In this document: one piece after another, positions 25,400-32,631 of the stretch | Numbering within the stretch: the first letter of the stretch is position 1 | Layout: each line of letters opens with the position of its first letter | Source: Brevibacillus_D fluminis_A | GTDB lineage: Bacteria > Bacillota > Bacilli > Brevibacillales > Brevibacillaceae | Length of the DNA stretch: 64,000 nucleotides | Direction of reading: 5' to 3' | Assembly: GCF_052072235.1 (NCBI RefSeq) | Contig: NZ_CM125436.1 | Span: 480,001 to 544,000 of the forward strand | The notes under the pieces: model-generated | What the model was told of the DNA's origin: nothing | Seen by the model: only the letters and a program-made list of their open reading frames with translations | The model's database searches: none | Translations under genes and position numbers: made by a program

Positions 25400-25999
25400 A
25401 TGACGGAGACGACAAGGTACCCGGCATTTGACGTGTGGGAGCAGCATGCGGAATGGGACGAACATACCCAGCACGTTGTCGGCAAGCGGCGGATGGCCAA
25501 GCTGGCAAACCGGTTTTTCACCCATGCGGAAGGGTTGCAGATGCAGACGGTAGCTGCGCTTTTGATCGATGAGAATCGTCAGGAAGTGCTCTCCTTTGTC
25601 ATGGAGCATCTCGATGAAAAGCTTGTCAGCCCGATCGGCGAATCGCAGCGAAAAGTGGGTATTCCCGTGCGGCCCGAGCTTTATCGGAAAGGGTTGGCGG
25701 GAATTGACGAAGCGAGTCATGCCGCTTACCGCGCAAGCTTCCTCGCACTTGACCGGGAGCGCCAGCTGGACATTTTGTCCCATATTGCGGAGGGCAAGGT
25801 GGCGCAGACGGCGGCATGGGAGGCATTGCCGCAAAAAGAGTTCTTCAAAACGCTTCTCCATGACGTGGTGAGCGCGTGCTACTCGCATCCGGCGATTTGG
25901 TCGGAAATCGGCTACGGCGGTCCGGCTTATCCGCGCGGGTACGTGCGGGTGGAAAAAGGACTGGTTGACCCGTGGGAGGCAAAGCGACATGGCGAATAA
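25400..25999 (+). CDS. Gluconate 2-dehydrogenase subunit 3 family protein
   Basis: 199 residues, matching the small accessory subunit of membrane-bound FAD dehydrogenases (FFTHAEGLQMQTVAALLIDE; FFKTLLHDVVSACYSHPAIW; the C-terminal EIGYGGPAYPRGYVRVEKG). In characterised systems this subunit is needed for folding or export of the flavoprotein. There is no obvious Tat or Sec signal here. It overlaps the GMC gene by 11 bases, which supports a complex made in fixed ratio. Confidence 0.85.
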   Translation: MTETTRYPAFDVWEQHAEWDEHTQHVVGKRRMAKLANRFFTHAEGLQMQTVAALLIDENRQEVLSFVMEHLDEKLVSPIGESQRKVGIPVRPELYRKGLAGIDEASHAAYRASFLALDRERQLDILSHIAEGKVAQTAAWEALPQKEFFKTLLHDVVSACYSHPAIWSEIGYGGPAYPRGYVRVEKGLVDPWEAKRHGE

Positions 26000-27590
26000 A
26001 GAGCGACTCGATTTTGCAGCCAAGCGGAAATATGCCGATGGGGCCGATGTCTGCATTGTAGGGGCAGGCGCGGCAGGTGGCGTGCTCGCTTACGAACTCG
26101 CGAAGGAAGGGCTAAAGGTCGTTGTCCTGGAGGCCGGGCCATTTTGGGACCCGCAGCACGATTTTGCCAGCGACGAGCTTGCGACCCGGCGGTTGGCTTG
26201 GCAGGCAACGCGCCTTGTGGACGGAGCCAATCCGCTCAAGCTTGGACACAACAATTCCGGGCGCGGTGTCGGCGGCGGCACCGTACATTTTACCGGGGTC
26301 TTCCTGCGCTTTCACGAAAGCGACTTCATGACAAAAAGCGTGGATGGCGTCGGTGAGGACTGGCCGATCCGCTATCAGGACCTTGCCCCTTATTACGATT
26401 ACATCGAGCGGGAAATCGCCGTTTCAGGCCCCAAGCATTTTCCCTGGGGTCCTTACAACGGCCCGTATCCTTATCCAGTCCGCGAACCGATCAGCGCCAA
26501 TGCACAGCTGTTCCGCGAAGCTTGCGAGCAGCGGGGGATCGAGAGCGTTGTCGCTCCGCTGGCGATTTTGTCAGCGCCTTTTGACGGTCGGCCGCCCTGC
26601 ATCAATCGGGGATTTTGCAATCAGGGGTGCATGCCCAATGCGAAGTATAGCGGGTTGATCCACCACATCCCCAAAGCGATCGATCTGGGAGCGGAAGTGT
26701 TGGCGGATTGCATGGTGACACAGGTGCTCACGGATGGGACAAGGGCAACCGGCGTCGTATTTGACCACGATGGGGAGAGTTATGTCCAAAAGGCGCGAGT
26801 GGTGATTCTGGCGGGATTTGTGGTCGAGACGCCGCGGCTTTTGCTGCATTCGGCAACGCCGCATTTTCCCGATGGCCTGGCCAATTCCAGCGGATGGGTG
26901 GGCAAAGCGATCATGCCGCATTCCAGCCAGGATGTGTACGGCCTGCTTCCAGAGGAAGTGCGCTTGTACAAAGGCACGCCGGTTCTCGCCCTCACCCAGC
27001 ATTTTTATGAAACCGACCGCGACCGAGGATTCGCGCGCGGCTATACGCTGAGCGCCCATGGCTCCCGGCCGGTGGGAATGGCTTCCGCGATTGCGACCGA
27101 ACAGCAAAACGGAACCATGCTGTGGGGCCAGAACTTGCGCCGCACCATGCTTGATTACAATTGGTATGCGCGCATTACCTTGGTGGGCGAAGTGCTGCCC
27201 AATCCCGATAACAAAGTCTCGTTGGCGAATGAAAAAGATGAATACGGAATGCCGTTGGCGCGGGTGACGTTCAGCTATGGAGAAAATGACAAACGACTGA
27301 TTTCGCACGCGATTGAGCAGATGAACGAGCTGATTTTGGCGATGGGGGGCAAACCTGCGCATGTTGTCGAGGATACGGCGCATTTGATGGGAGGCTGTCG
27401 GATGGGGGATGACCCCGAGACCTCTGTCGTCGATTCATTCGGCCGCTGCCACGACATCCCGAATCTGTATATCGCCGGCGCAAGCACGTTTGTCACATCC
27501 AGCGGGGGCAATCCCACCAACACGGTCATGGCGCTGGCAGCCCGCACAGCGGATCATTTGGTCGAGGTGATGCGGGCAGGGGAATTGTAA
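25989..27590 (+). CDS. GMC-family FAD oxidoreductase (gluconate/sugar dehydrogenase large subunit type)
   Basis: 533 residues. The N-terminal dinucleotide-binding motif is VCIVGAGAAGGVLAYELAKE; the flavin-contacting GRGVGGGTVHFTG follows; the C-terminus has HLMGGCRMG and the GMC end motif GNPTNTVMALAARTADHL. The closest known class is the membrane-bound 2-ketogluconate/gluconate dehydrogenase flavoprotein. Start is ATG 25989 (GGGAGGC eight bases upstream). No Tat signal (RRxFLK) is visible, and no cytochrome c gene follows. Substrate and electron acceptor are unknown. Confidence 0.88.
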   Translation: MANKERLDFAAKRKYADGADVCIVGAGAAGGVLAYELAKEGLKVVVLEAGPFWDPQHDFASDELATRRLAWQATRLVDGANPLKLGHNNSGRGVGGGTVHFTGVFLRFHESDFMTKSVDGVGEDWPIRYQDLAPYYDYIEREIAVSGPKHFPWGPYNGPYPYPVREPISANAQLFREACEQRGIESVVAPLAILSAPFDGRPPCINRGFCNQGCMPNAKYSGLIHHIPKAIDLGAEVLADCMVTQVLTDGTRATGVVFDHDGESYVQKARVVILAGFVVETPRLLLHSATPHFPDGLANSSGWVGKAIMPHSSQDVYGLLPEEVRLYKGTPVLALTQHFYETDRDRGFARGYTLSAHGSRPVGMASAIATEQQNGTMLWGQNLRRTMLDYNWYARITLVGEVLPNPDNKVSLANEKDEYGMPLARVTFSYGENDKRLISHAIEQMNELILAMGGKPAHVVEDTAHLMGGCRMGDDPETSVVDSFGRCHDIPNLYIAGASTFVTSSGGNPTNTVMALAARTADHLVEVMRAGEL

Positions 27591-27597
27591 AAAAAAT

Positions 27598-27672
27598 ATT
27601 TCGCATGAAAAATTTCGCATAAAAGTTTCGTTCCCTATCCCACTATTCCTATAGTATACTGGTTACATGTAA
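27598..27672 (+). promoter_or_regulatory. Promoter and candidate operator of the arsR-type gene
   Basis: TATAGT (27650-27655) overlaps TATACT (27655-27660) as possible -10 boxes. Upstream are two copies of ATTTCGCAT 14 bases apart (from 27598 and 27612). Downstream is the palindrome TTACATGTAA (27663-27672), well placed for an ArsR/SmtB operator. Confidence 0.4.
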
Positions 27673-27696
27673 TAAAGGGAAAAGCGGGGGAGAAGA

Positions 27697-28035
27697 ATGG
27701 AAGGTTCAGAAATCGTTCAACTAATGTATCTGGCAGACCTGTTTAAGCTGCTTGGTGACAAGACTCGTCTTACGATCATGGCTCTGCTGTACGTTCAATC
27801 CCTGTGTGTTCGTGATTTAGTGGAAATATTGCAAGTGTCGCAACCATCGGTATCCCAACATCTAGCCAAACTGCGTATTCAGGGATTAGTGAAAGAAACG
27901 CGCCAAGGTGCATGGGTTTTCTACTCGATCAATTCCGAGCATATGCCGATTGTCAAAATGATCTTGGACCAAGTGCCAGATATGCAGCACATGATTAAAA
28001 CCATGCAAAATGAACAAGTTAAAGCCGCTTATTAA
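27697..28035 (+). CDS. ArsR/SmtB-family transcriptional repressor
   Basis: 112 residues, one winged helix. Typical text: LFKLLGDKTRLTIMALLY, LCVRDLVEILQVSQPSVSQH (recognition helix), then the wing VKETRQGAWVFYSIN. A single cysteine lies in LCVRD, the place of the arsenic/metal site in some members, but the usual CxC is not present, so the effector is uncertain. Monocistronic, with a terminator after it and a palindrome over its start point that suggests self-repression. GGGGGAGAAGA precedes the ATG. Confidence 0.9.
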   Translation: MEGSEIVQLMYLADLFKLLGDKTRLTIMALLYVQSLCVRDLVEILQVSQPSVSQHLAKLRIQGLVKETRQGAWVFYSINSEHMPIVKMILDQVPDMQHMIKTMQNEQVKAAY

Positions 28036-28047
28036 GAAGCTGGCTCA

Positions 28048-28086
28048 TAAAAGAGCGTGAGGCGTAAAGCCTTCCGCTCTTTTTTA
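28048..28086 (+). terminator. Terminator after the arsR-type gene
   Basis: AAAAGAGCG-TG-AGGC pairs with GCCT-TC-CGCTCTTTT around GTAAA, followed by a T tract. Confidence 0.88.
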
Positions 28087-28157
28087 CTATTTCCTCCATG
28101 GATACATCCCGCGTAAGGTGCACACATTATAGTCGTACCGGAGGAGGTGAATCAAAC

Positions 28158-28424
28158 ATGGCGAAACGCAATAAAACCGCTGGAATGAACATGAATCAAG
28201 CAGCGCAACAACAAGCGCAAAACACAGCGACTGAATTCGCAAGCGAAACAAACGTAGCAGCTGTTCGTAGCCAAAACCAGCAATCTGCTGCTCGCGCTGC
28301 GCAACAAGCGCAAACGCAAAACACAGCGACTGAATTTGCGAGCGAAACAAACGTAGCAGAGGTTCGTAAACAAAACCAACAATCTGCTGCCCGTTCTGCT
28401 CAGCAAAACAACATCAATCAATAG
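28158..28424 (+). CDS. sspE: Gamma-type small acid-soluble spore protein
   Basis: 88 residues made of two near-identical repeats, each built around QNTATEFASETNVA and QNQQSAAR, the hallmark of gamma SASP. It is an amino-acid store in the spore core, degraded by the Gpr protease during germination. GGAGGAGGTGAATCAAAC sets the ATG. CATTATA at 28125-28131 could be part of a forespore (sigma-G type) promoter, but I cannot find a well-spaced -35. Expressed late in the forespore by family knowledge. Confidence 0.95.
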   Translation: MAKRNKTAGMNMNQAAQQQAQNTATEFASETNVAAVRSQNQQSAARAAQQAQTQNTATEFASETNVAEVRKQNQQSAARSAQQNNINQ

Positions 28425-28435
28425 TCGACTGTAAT

Positions 28436-28471
28436 ATCCCTCCACCATTTGTGGAGGGATTTGATTTTTTC
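28436..28471 (+). terminator. Terminator after the gamma SASP gene
   Basis: ATCCCTCCAC (28436-28445) pairs perfectly with GTGGAGGGAT (28451-28460); a T-rich tail follows. Confidence 0.88.
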
Positions 28472-28518
28472 GTTGGAACTTGCCACAATGGGAGCGTGAT
28501 GAAACAGGGAGTGATACG

Positions 28519-28908
28519 GTGATTATTGGAACAGGCATCGACCTATTGGAAATCGAACGGATCTCACAGATCGACAAGCGGCAGCCAAAGCTTGCGAGCA
28601 GGGTGCTGACAGAAAGGGAAATGGCAGCGGTACCTGTAAAGGAACCGCGCAGAACCGAATACATAGCAAGCCGCTACGCCGTTAAGGAGGCAGCCTCCAA
28701 AGCGTTTGGGACAGGAATTGGGGCTTCCCTCGGCTTTCATGATATTGAAATTCGCAAGGACCAGCTCGGCAAGCCATGCCTCGATGTGACAAAAGAAGCG
28801 GTGGCTCGATGCTTCCCAGCAGAAGATCCGACCCGTTTGCGTTTTCATGTCAGCATTTCCCACAGCAAGCAGTTCGTCGTCGCGCAAGTCATCGTCGAAC
28901 GAACCTAA
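28519..28908 (+). CDS. acpS: Holo-[acyl-carrier-protein] synthase
   Basis: 129 residues. The motifs GTGIDLLEIERI at the start and RYAVKEAASKAFGTGIG (magnesium and CoA binding) are diagnostic. It moves 4'-phosphopantetheine from CoA to the serine of acyl carrier protein in the cytoplasm. Start is GTG 28519 with AGGGAG eight bases upstream. As in B. subtilis, it is followed by the ydcC-like lipoprotein gene, though here a 225-bp gap lies between them. Confidence 0.95.
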   Translation: MIIGTGIDLLEIERISQIDKRQPKLASRVLTEREMAAVPVKEPRRTEYIASRYAVKEAASKAFGTGIGASLGFHDIEIRKDQLGKPCLDVTKEAVARCFPAEDPTRLRFHVSISHSKQFVVAQVIVERT

Positions 28909-29133
28909 CTTGTCTGCATACTGGGACGAGAATGGACATAGATATATATCGCATGGAGTAGGAGGGACGACCTGACGGGTTCGGGAACACGTTGTCCGCC
29001 AGCCAAACGGGCGATCTATCATGATCTTTTTCGTCAAAAGAGACAAGTCCGGCCAGCTGCAGGCTGCCAAATTTCCTGGGAAATTGACAGGCCTCCCTCC
29101 AGTGTCGAAAAAGACTAGGAGGAGTTGAGTTAC

Positions 29134-30165
29134 ATGAGACGAAGGGCAATCTGGATCGCGCTATTGTTGATGTTATCTCTTATTTCCACCGGCTGCTTTG
29201 GCGCCAAAACGCCGGAGGACGTAGTGGAGGATCTAAGCAGTAACCTCAATAAAATCAATGGCTACAAGTCCAGCGCGGTGCTCACGCTGCAAATGGGATC
29301 GACACCACAGGAGTACAATGTGGAAGTATGGTATGCCAAGCCGACAAAGTATCGTGTCGCGCTGACATCCAAGCAGCGCAATATTACCCAGATCATCCTG
29401 CGCAACGATGAAGGGGTTTTTGTCCTCACGCCTCACCTGAACAAAAGCTTCCGTTTCCAAAGCGGCTGGCCGGAAAACAACGGGCCTCTCTACTTGTACG
29501 AAACGTTGGTGCACAGCATCGTGGAAGACAACGAACGCGTCGTAAATATGGCTGACAAGCAGTATGTCTTCGAGGTGAAAGCCAATTACAGCGGGAATCG
29601 TTCGCTGGCGAAACAAAAAATATGGATGACAGAAGATTTCAAACCGACGCAAGCGGAAATTATGGACAACAATATGAACACCTTGGTCAATATCAAATTT
29701 AACGAATTCACCTTCAATCCGACTTTTGACAAGGACGCCTTTGACAAAGATCGTAATATGACCAGCGCGATCACAGCCGTTCCGACATTGGCGACAAACG
29801 GAACTCCGCTGAAGCAGCCGAACGACCAATTCGGTGTCATCGAGCCAACCTACTTGCCAAAAGGCGTTCAGCAGGTGGACATCGAACCGGTGAAAGTCGA
29901 TGGACAGCGCGTTGTCGTCTTGAAGTACCAGGGCGCTTACAACTACCTGCTGTCTGAATCCCGCCCTACAGAAGCTTCTGTTTCCTATGAGCAAGGCATG
30001 CCGCTTGATCTCGGCTTCACGGTCGGGGTACTGACGCAGATGGGTGAGAACCGCAGGATGCTGACATGGGAGCTGGATGGGGTGGAGTTTCAGCTGAAAG
30101 GCGACCTGCCTGAGGAAGAGATGGTCAAAATCGCTGACTCGATGTACGGGTTAGGCGGGAAATAA
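29134..30165 (+). CDS. LolA-like outer lipoprotein (YdcC family)
   Basis: 343 residues. The lipoprotein signal ends in ISTGC. The mature part has a LolA/LppX-like beta fold: EDVVEDLSSNLNKINGYKSS, then VEVWYAKPTKYRV, MTEDFKPTQAEI. In B. subtilis the homologue YdcC lies in the same place between acpS and alr and is linked to sporulation; its exact task is unknown. AGGAGGAG precedes the start; a TTG nine bases earlier is less well spaced. A long perfect terminator ends the unit. Confidence 0.88.
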   Translation: MRRRAIWIALLLMLSLISTGCFGAKTPEDVVEDLSSNLNKINGYKSSAVLTLQMGSTPQEYNVEVWYAKPTKYRVALTSKQRNITQIILRNDEGVFVLTPHLNKSFRFQSGWPENNGPLYLYETLVHSIVEDNERVVNMADKQYVFEVKANYSGNRSLAKQKIWMTEDFKPTQAEIMDNNMNTLVNIKFNEFTFNPTFDKDAFDKDRNMTSAITAVPTLATNGTPLKQPNDQFGVIEPTYLPKGVQQVDIEPVKVDGQRVVVLKYQGAYNYLLSESRPTEASVSYEQGMPLDLGFTVGVLTQMGENRRMLTWELDGVEFQLKGDLPEEEMVKIADSMYGLGGK

Positions 30166-30226
30166 CCAAAACCGCTAGCAGCATAAGATGTTGCGGACGA
30201 TCTGCGAGCGAAAATACGCAAAGAAT

Positions 30227-30266
30227 ACAAAATGGGTTAGGGACAAAAATCCCTAACCCATTTTGT
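30227..30266. terminator. Bidirectional terminator, 17-bp perfect stem
   Basis: Arms 30227-30243 and 30250-30266 are perfect complements (core AATGGGTTAGGGA), loop CAAAAA. It separates ydcC from the convergent AT-rich lipoprotein gene. Confidence 0.9.
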
Positions 30267-30308
30267 CAACAGCCCCTCTTGATGGTGGGCTTCTTTATTC
30301 ATCCTTTC

Positions 30309-30776
30309 TTATTTATTCTTTTTTATTGTTAGTTCCAAGTTTTCCTTTACCCCATCTACGATGACAGTAGCCTTAACCACTTGATTCTCGCCTATAATGG
30401 CTCCTCCTTTATCAGAGGATTCAAAGGTAAAAACCTTTTGAGTAGGGGGCGAAGCAAAATCATCTTGATAGGCCCCCCCTCCGACTCCTTCAACTTGATA
30501 TGAATACTCGATTTTTTTAATGTTTGATAACTCTGACAAATCCCCCTTATATGTTACTGTGAATTTTCGCGTTTGTTCTGAATTATAATTAGTGCCTACA
30601 TCCCCTTTACTAAATTCCTCGATAGCATCAACGCTTAATTCTGCGCTCCAATGTTGACTTTCTCCATAAAACGAATAAACATGTTTTTGGGTTTCTTTGC
30701 TACTGCAATTGGTTAAAATCAGTAACATAATGAGGTACATTATTAGTCTCATCAGATTATTAGCATGTTTAGTCAT
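30309..30776 (-). CDS. Putative lipoprotein of unknown function
   Basis: 155 residues. The N-terminus is a lipoprotein signal (IMYLIMLLILTNC); the mature part is beta-rich (HVYSFYGESQHWSAELSVDA; RKFTVTYKGDLSELSNIKKI), like many small extracytoplasmic binding or sensing domains. I know no function. Base composition is visibly richer in A+T than the flanking backbone genes, and the gene is absent from this place in B. subtilis, which points to acquisition by transfer. Minus-strand GAGGGAG precedes the ATG. Confidence 0.75.
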   Translation of the reverse strand: MTKHANNLMRLIMYLIMLLILTNCSSKETQKHVYSFYGESQHWSAELSVDAIEEFSKGDVGTNYNSEQTRKFTVTYKGDLSELSNIKKIEYSYQVEGVGGGAYQDDFASPPTQKVFTFESSDKGGAIIGENQVVKATVIVDGVKENLELTIKKNK

Positions 30777-30825
30777 AAATTCTCCCTCTTTCCTAACTTT
30801 TGAAAAGACAAAGATTGAAACTAAT

Positions 30826-30867
30826 ACAAAATGTCGATAACTATTAAACTTGTTATCGACATTTTGT
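30826..30867 (-). terminator. Terminator after the secreted AT-rich gene
   Basis: ACAAAATGTCGATAAC (30826-30841) and its perfect complement (30852-30867) form a 16-bp stem with a 10-nt loop, just past the stop of the next gene. Confidence 0.85.
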
Positions 30868-30877
30868 TTCTAACTTC

Positions 30878-31627
30878 TCAATTTTGATTATCTAACTGAA
30901 GAGTATAAGTTTTTGTTCCTCTCTTATAGTCTATGTACGTGATAACACCATAAGATGCGTTGGTCTTTTGAAAAGCAGGCCAGTTGCTATCTGCACTCAT
31001 ACTAAAAGTATTGGATGTAAGTGTATCGTTTACCTTCTTTTTAGCTGGCGATACCATCGGAATCCCATTGCTATCCATGGCGCCACCAGAACCACCAAAT
31101 ATAACCTTTCGGTTGGAAAGAGTGTATGAACTATCCGCAAGTTCCCATCCACCCGAACAACTAGTTAGTTTTACATATGGTAACCCATTTATATCTTGTG
31201 TACTTGTCCAACTATACTTTGAATATGCGTGCAATCCGTATGCGCTATCCCAAATATCATCGTCTTTTGAACCATATGGTGTAATTTGATTTGTCGTCAT
31301 TTCCAGTTCTTCTTTAGGAATTATGACAAAAGAATAGGTAGTATATTCTTCTGACGGTAGACTGTCGTTAAAAGCTTTTAAAGTTTTTTCATTACGTACA
31401 GTGGTTGTATAAACTCGAATGTTTTTAGAACTACCGTTACCATTGAGCTTAGCCTTGGGTGCATTCTCCAGTTGAACATCTGTTACATTATTTTTGGCTC
31501 TTTGAAAAAGGGCATTTAAATCTGCTGAATCCTCCGCTTTGATTGATTTCTTCCCTTCTGCTGATACGCTACCCAAGGCAGCTAAGCACAACGATAGGCT
31601 CAAAACAATAGACGTGATCTTTTTCAA
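30878..31627 (-). CDS. Secreted protein of unknown function
   Basis: 249 residues with a clear Sec signal (1-23, cut near VSA-EG). The mature part is beta-rich, with YTTYSFVIIPKEELEMTTN and a C-terminal glycine/serine segment (FGGSGGAMDSNGIP). I do not recognise the family. AT-rich like its neighbour, with which it forms a small foreign-looking island. Start is TTG 31627 after AAGGGAGATGCTTAGCC. A possible promoter (TTTATG, 17 nt, TATAAA on the minus strand) lies about 15-45 bases upstream. Confidence 0.72.
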   Translation of the reverse strand: MKKITSIVLSLSLCLAALGSVSAEGKKSIKAEDSADLNALFQRAKNNVTDVQLENAPKAKLNGNGSSKNIRVYTTTVRNEKTLKAFNDSLPSEEYTTYSFVIIPKEELEMTTNQITPYGSKDDDIWDSAYGLHAYSKYSWTSTQDINGLPYVKLTSCSGGWELADSSYTLSNRKVIFGGSGGAMDSNGIPMVSPAKKKVNDTLTSNTFSMSADSNWPAFQKTNASYGVITYIDYKRGTKTYTLQLDNQN

Positions 31628-31868
31628 GGCTAAGCATCTCCCTTAATATAATTTTATACAACTTTTACCATTATGCATAAATTTGGTGTGAATTTCAATG
31701 ATTTTATATAATTGTATTTATTTGCCTTATATACTTAATGGACTTTGGTTTCGTCCAGAAACGTCCGTGTGGCTAAAATACTGGGAACCCAGAATCGCAC
31801 GGACATGTTTGTGCACGTCATCTTGCAGCGTTTTTTCGTGGTTGCATCCATGTGATTCCGTAAAAAAT
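31628..31868. other. Intergenic stretch without recognisable gene
   Basis: AT-rich near 31628-31740 (promoter region of the secreted protein gene on the minus strand), then sequence of backbone-like composition in which I can name nothing. It may hold the eroded front part of the IS256 remnant that follows. Confidence 0.5.
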
Positions 31869-32145
31869 AAGTTTGGCAACGGTGCCAGATACACTTCTGA
31901 AAACGACTGCGTACAACGAACTCGATTGAAAGGCTGGACGAAGGAATTCACCGGCGGGAAAGAGTCATTCGCATTTTCCCGAACCGTGAGTCTGCGATTC
32001 GACCGATTGGTGCCATGCTTCTCAGCAGGGGGCTTTTTGTATGAGTACAAGCCGCGTTTTCTAAGCGGAACACGAGAATCCAAGCTGTCCAATTTGCAAA
32101 TGCACGCGCGATTGAGCCAAATCGTGAGGATTCCAACGAATCAAT
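31869..32145 (+). pseudogene. IS256-family transposase remnant
   Basis: Reading across frames, two segments typical of mutator/IS256 transposases appear: WQRCQIHF near 31872-31896 and, after a stop and an apparent internal deletion, SIERLDEGIHRRERVIRIFP, followed by NRESAIRPIGAMLL, at 31922-32030. Stops and frame breaks interrupt both. In intact proteins these segments are about 130 residues apart; here they nearly touch. So this is a dead, internally deleted copy of the C-terminal part. No terminal repeats could be found. A longer open frame over the same bases (31698-32147) is a shadow. Confidence 0.72.
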
Positions 32146-32440
32146 GAGCTCATTAGCATTGGTTAATATTGTCACCGCTTTCATGCGAGATAGCGCCATT
32201 TTTTGCGGGGGTTGCCGATTTGCATGGGAAAATACGGATGATTACAATAGAAGCAAGTGGATGCGTAAAGACAAAAAATCCGTTTTTTGATCCAAAGCTC
32301 TCATCAACGCAACGAAGCGATGTACCACGATTGCAAGCTGTCATTGCGAAAAAATCGAACTTTTACCTGTTACATCAGGCAATATGGTTAGGACTGTACC
32401 GATTGTAACGGCTTTGATAGGGAGCGTCTCAAGGGAGGCG
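32146..32440. other. Intergenic stretch without recognisable gene
   Basis: About 300 bp between the IS256 remnant and the small peptide gene. Open frames here are short, lack ribosome sites and look random. It may be further decayed insertion-sequence DNA. Confidence 0.45.
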
Positions 32441-32447
32441 TATTAAT

Positions 32448-32504
32448 ATGGCGACGATTGTCGAGATGATCGCAATCTTGTTCCGCTGGAATAACCGTCA
32501 GTAA
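32448..32504 (+). CDS. Possible 18-residue peptide gene
   Basis: MATIVEMIAILFRWNNRQ is preceded by AAGGGAGGCGTATTAAT, a strong ribosome site at good spacing, and followed 57 bases later by a terminator. The peptide is amphipathic, hydrophobic in the middle with a basic polar tail, as in small membrane peptides. No promoter is certain. It could instead be a chance reading frame in decayed DNA. Confidence 0.4.
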   Translation: MATIVEMIAILFRWNNRQ

Positions 32505-32560
32505 CCTGTGTGAAAGCCGTATCCACTGCAACACCAATGAAAGAAACTGCAAGAAATAAA

Positions 32561-32593
32561 ACCAGAGTCGAGTTGGACTCTGGTTCTTTTCTT
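32561..32593. terminator. Bidirectional terminator
   Basis: ACCAGAGTC (32561-32569) pairs with GACTCTGGT (32576-32584), then TCTTTTCTTTT on plus; A-rich sequence on the left gives a T tail on minus. It ends the peptide gene and the Fur-controlled gene. Confidence 0.8.
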
Positions 32594-32631
32594 TTCACCA
32601 TCGGCAAACAGATCAGTGAGTTCCGCTAGGC

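Noticed and set aside
23154..28035. arsB and the arsR-type gene at 27697 as one arsenic-resistance operon
   Set aside because: They are separated by fosB and the GMC operon and by promoters and terminators, and the ArsR protein lacks the CxC metal site; a link is not supported.
28158..28424. Repeats in this segment as a CRISPR or tandem DNA repeat
   Set aside because: They are the two coding repeats of a gamma-type SASP. I saw no CRISPR array anywhere in the window.
29020..29127. 35-codon frame (MIFFVKRDKSGQLQ...) between acpS and ydcC
   Set aside because: No ribosome site before the ATG, and it ends inside the ydcC ribosome site; more likely leader sequence.
31698..32147. 149-residue open frame as a real gene
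   Set aside because: No ribosome site, and another frame over the same bases gives clear IS256 transposase text, so this frame is accidental.
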